In this document: positions 6,076-7,238 of the stretch, piece after piece
How the letters are laid out: each line of letters begins with the position of its first letter
Position numbering within the stretch: the stretch's first letter is position 1
Assembly: GCA_005888695.1 (NCBI GenBank)
Contig: VBBH01000085.1
Location: forward strand, 1 to 7,238
Direction of reading: 5' to 3'
DNA length: 7,238 bases
From: Candidatus Bathyarchaeota archaeon
Lineage (GTDB): Archaea; Thermoproteota; Bathyarchaeia; 40CM-2-53-6
Translations under genes and position numbers: made by a program
The notes under the pieces: model-generated
What the model saw: the letters and a program-made list of their open reading frames with translations, nothing else
Database searches by the model: none
Told to the model about the DNA's origin: nothing

Positions 6076-6650
6076 CCTTCATAGACGATCTTCTCAATAC
6101 ACTGGCGGCACCGTTGAGAACTTTCAACCCGAATTACAATCCGTCAATAAGTCCCGACGCAATCATCGCTCGAGCTCTCATAGTACTTGGCGCAGCCTTC
6201 GTCCTATCCCTCACTTCCACTCTCGCTAACCGATTCCTCGTGAATTACAAGATGGTCAACAGTTACCGCAGAGAGTACATGTCGTGGATGAAAGCCGTCA
6301 ACAAGGCCAGGAAGGAAGGCGACGAGAAGCAATTAGACAAGTTGATGAGACGTCAAGGTGCCGTGATGAAGATGAACACTCGAGCAAGCCTTGAGACGCT
6401 GAAGACAATGCCATTCACATTGATACCGTTCTACCTCATCTACACTGTTGTCAGAGTCGCTTTCAACGATCTCGCAGTGGCCTACGCTCCATTCGTCCTT
6501 CCTTATGCAGCTCTACTCGGCGACAAGGCGGCTGTGCTAACATTATTCTACTGGTATCTCATCTGCTCGTTCACAATAAGTATCCCGCTCTCGAAAATAT
6601 TTGGAGTAAACGCCTTCTCGATGGGCGGTAGTGGCGGAGATTCAAAGTAA
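6072..6650 (+). CDS. EMC3/TMCO1-type (DUF106) membrane protein, Oxa1-superfamily insertase
   Basis: This 192-residue protein has the archaeal DUF106 layout. An N-terminal amphipathic segment (FIDDLLNTL) is followed by TM1 (about 30-52), a long charged cytosolic coiled-coil region (about 58-108, including YRREYMSWMKAVNKARKEGD), TM2 (about 114-131) and TM3 (about 156-175), with a short Gly/Ser tail. DUF106 proteins are the archaeal relatives of EMC3, TMCO1, Get1 and YidC; they act near the ribosome and Sec channel in inserting membrane proteins. The start is TTG 6072, overlapping the adkA stop as TTGA, which implies translational reinitiation. No in-frame ATG occurs before TM1. Its position downstream of secY fits a shared job in membrane insertion; the insertase role is inferred from the family. 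Confidence 0.9.
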   Translation: MTFIDDLLNTLAAPLRTFNPNYNPSISPDAIIARALIVLGAAFVLSLTSTLANRFLVNYKMVNSYRREYMSWMKAVNKARKEGDEKQLDKLMRRQGAVMKMNTRASLETLKTMPFTLIPFYLIYTVVRVAFNDLAVAYAPFVLPYAALLGDKAAVLTLFYWYLICSFTISIPLSKIFGVNAFSMGGSGGDSK

Positions 6651-6651
6651 C

Positions 6652-6921
6652 ATGAAAGGCACTAGAAGAAAATCGCGAAGTCTAGCTCGAACATCAGTTA
6701 GATTACCATCAGGAAAAGCCACATTTCATTATCGACGTCGCTCTGCAAGAATGGGCACATGCTCAAGCTGCGGATTGCCTCTCAGGAGCACGCCAACAAA
6801 TAGAGCCTGGAAACTAGCGAAAAGCAACCGTTCCCCAACCAGACCCTACGGCGGTTCATTATGCCACCGATGTCTATCTTCTGAAATACGGCGCCTTGCC
6901 CGCGCGTCCAATCTGGCGTAA
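6652..6921 (+). CDS. rpl34e: 50S ribosomal protein eL34 (L34e)
   Basis: This basic 89-residue ribosomal protein is found only in archaea and eukaryotes. Family landmarks are RKSRSLARTSVRLPSG at the N-terminus, the strand TFHYRRR, a first cysteine pair CSSC (C44/C47), the segment RPYGGSLC and a second pair CHRC, forming a zinc site. I chose ATG 6652, one base after the EMC3 stop. The frame can extend to GTG 6631, but that would overlap EMC3 by 20 bp and add non-conserved residues; the GGAG at 6636-6639 acts better as a ribosome binding site for ATG 6652. The stop (6919-6921) is followed one base later by cmk. Confidence 0.94.
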   Translation: MKGTRRKSRSLARTSVRLPSGKATFHYRRRSARMGTCSSCGLPLRSTPTNRAWKLAKSNRSPTRPYGGSLCHRCLSSEIRRLARASNLA

Positions 6922-6922
6922 A

Positions 6923-7238
6923 ATGATCATAACAGTCAGCGGATACCATGGAACCGGCAAGACCACCTATGCCGCCCATTTGGCCAAGGAAATCGGATTG
7001 AGACACGTATCCGCAGGAATGCTCTTCAGAAAATTGGCTCAGGAAAAAGGGATGATCTTGGAAGAGTTCGGGCAGGTCGCATTGAAGGATCCCACCGTCG
7101 ATCGACTGATCGATGAACGCACGATGTCAGAGGCCGAGAAGGGAAATGTCGTCATAGATGGACAGATAGCTGGATGGGTCTTGAAAGAGATCGCCGATCT
7201 TCGGATTCATCTGATAACACCGGAACCCATCCGGATCC
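6923..7238 (+). CDS. cmk: Cytidylate kinase, archaeal type (5' part, runs off the window)
   Basis: The window holds the first 105 codons of a kinase that phosphorylates CMP/dCMP with ATP. The P-loop is GYHGTGKTT at residues 7-15, where archaeal Cmk usually has GPPGSGKTT. Next come VSAGMLFRKLAQEKGM (29-44) and LEEFGQVALKDPTVDRLIDE, closely following the archaeal Cmk pattern (saGeiFRelA, eeF, IDr). The segment VVIDGQIAGW (76-85) corresponds to the usual EGRLAGW motif but has Gln instead of Arg at residue 81. The strand LRIHLITPEPIRI follows. ATG 6923 is one base after the eL34 stop. In many archaea this gene is followed by rpl14e and truB, beyond the edge here. Confidence 0.9.
   Translation, partial: MIITVSGYHGTGKTTYAAHLAKEIGLRHVSAGMLFRKLAQEKGMILEEFGQVALKDPTVDRLIDERTMSEAEKGNVVIDGQIAGWVLKEIADLRIHLITPEPIRI

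Noticed and set aside
7233..7238. Window ends exactly in GGATCC (BamHI site), possible cloning junction
   Set aside because: The cmk reading frame and its expected sequence continue right through the site, so it is native sequence and the coincidence is not evidence of a vector.

Overview
The window is archaeal chromosomal DNA. The right half (3525-7238) is the end of the archaeal 'spc' ribosomal-protein operon: uL15, SecY, the archaeal adenylate kinase AdkA, an EMC3/DUF106 membrane insertase, eL34 and a cytidylate kinase that runs off the right edge. eL34, AdkA and this gene order exclude bacteria. Compact intergenic spacing and TTTAAA-type promoter boxes also fit an archaeon. The long extracellular loop in SecY suggests a TACK-group (Thaumarchaeota/Bathyarchaeota-like) organism, but I cannot name a genus.

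Left to right: the last 64 codons of a PiT-type phosphate permease (2-196, +); a 0.6 kb stretch with no convincing gene (197-819); an MFS permease (820-1986, -); a promoter-bearing spacer (1987-2224); a 51-residue putative zinc-ribbon protein (2225-2380, +); a stand-alone PPC/DUF296 protein (2459 to about 2893, -); a gene-poor spacer; a complete tRNA-Leu(GAG) with encoded CCA (3237-3324, -); a clear TATA/BRE promoter; and the operon from uL15 onward.

The operon genes are packed tightly: ATGA overlap uL15/secY, 21 bp secY/adkA, TTGA overlap adkA/EMC3, and 1-bp gaps EMC3/eL34 and eL34/cmk. They look co-transcribed and partly translationally coupled. Together they join ribosome assembly, membrane-protein insertion (SecY translocon plus the Oxa1-family EMC3 protein) and nucleotide supply (AdkA, Cmk).

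The strongest oddity is secY. Its well-placed ATG overlapping the uL15 stop is one base out of frame with the rest of the protein, and no standard start codon lies in the correct frame before the first membrane segment. This is either a one-T sequence error or a real frameshift. Other points are the hidden zinc-ribbon ORF, uL15 starting its own transcription unit beside a divergent tRNA, a Gln in the usually Arg-containing Cmk motif, and a 14-bp repeat in the left spacer. I see no CRISPR, transposase, phage or defence genes, and no clear new multi-gene system.
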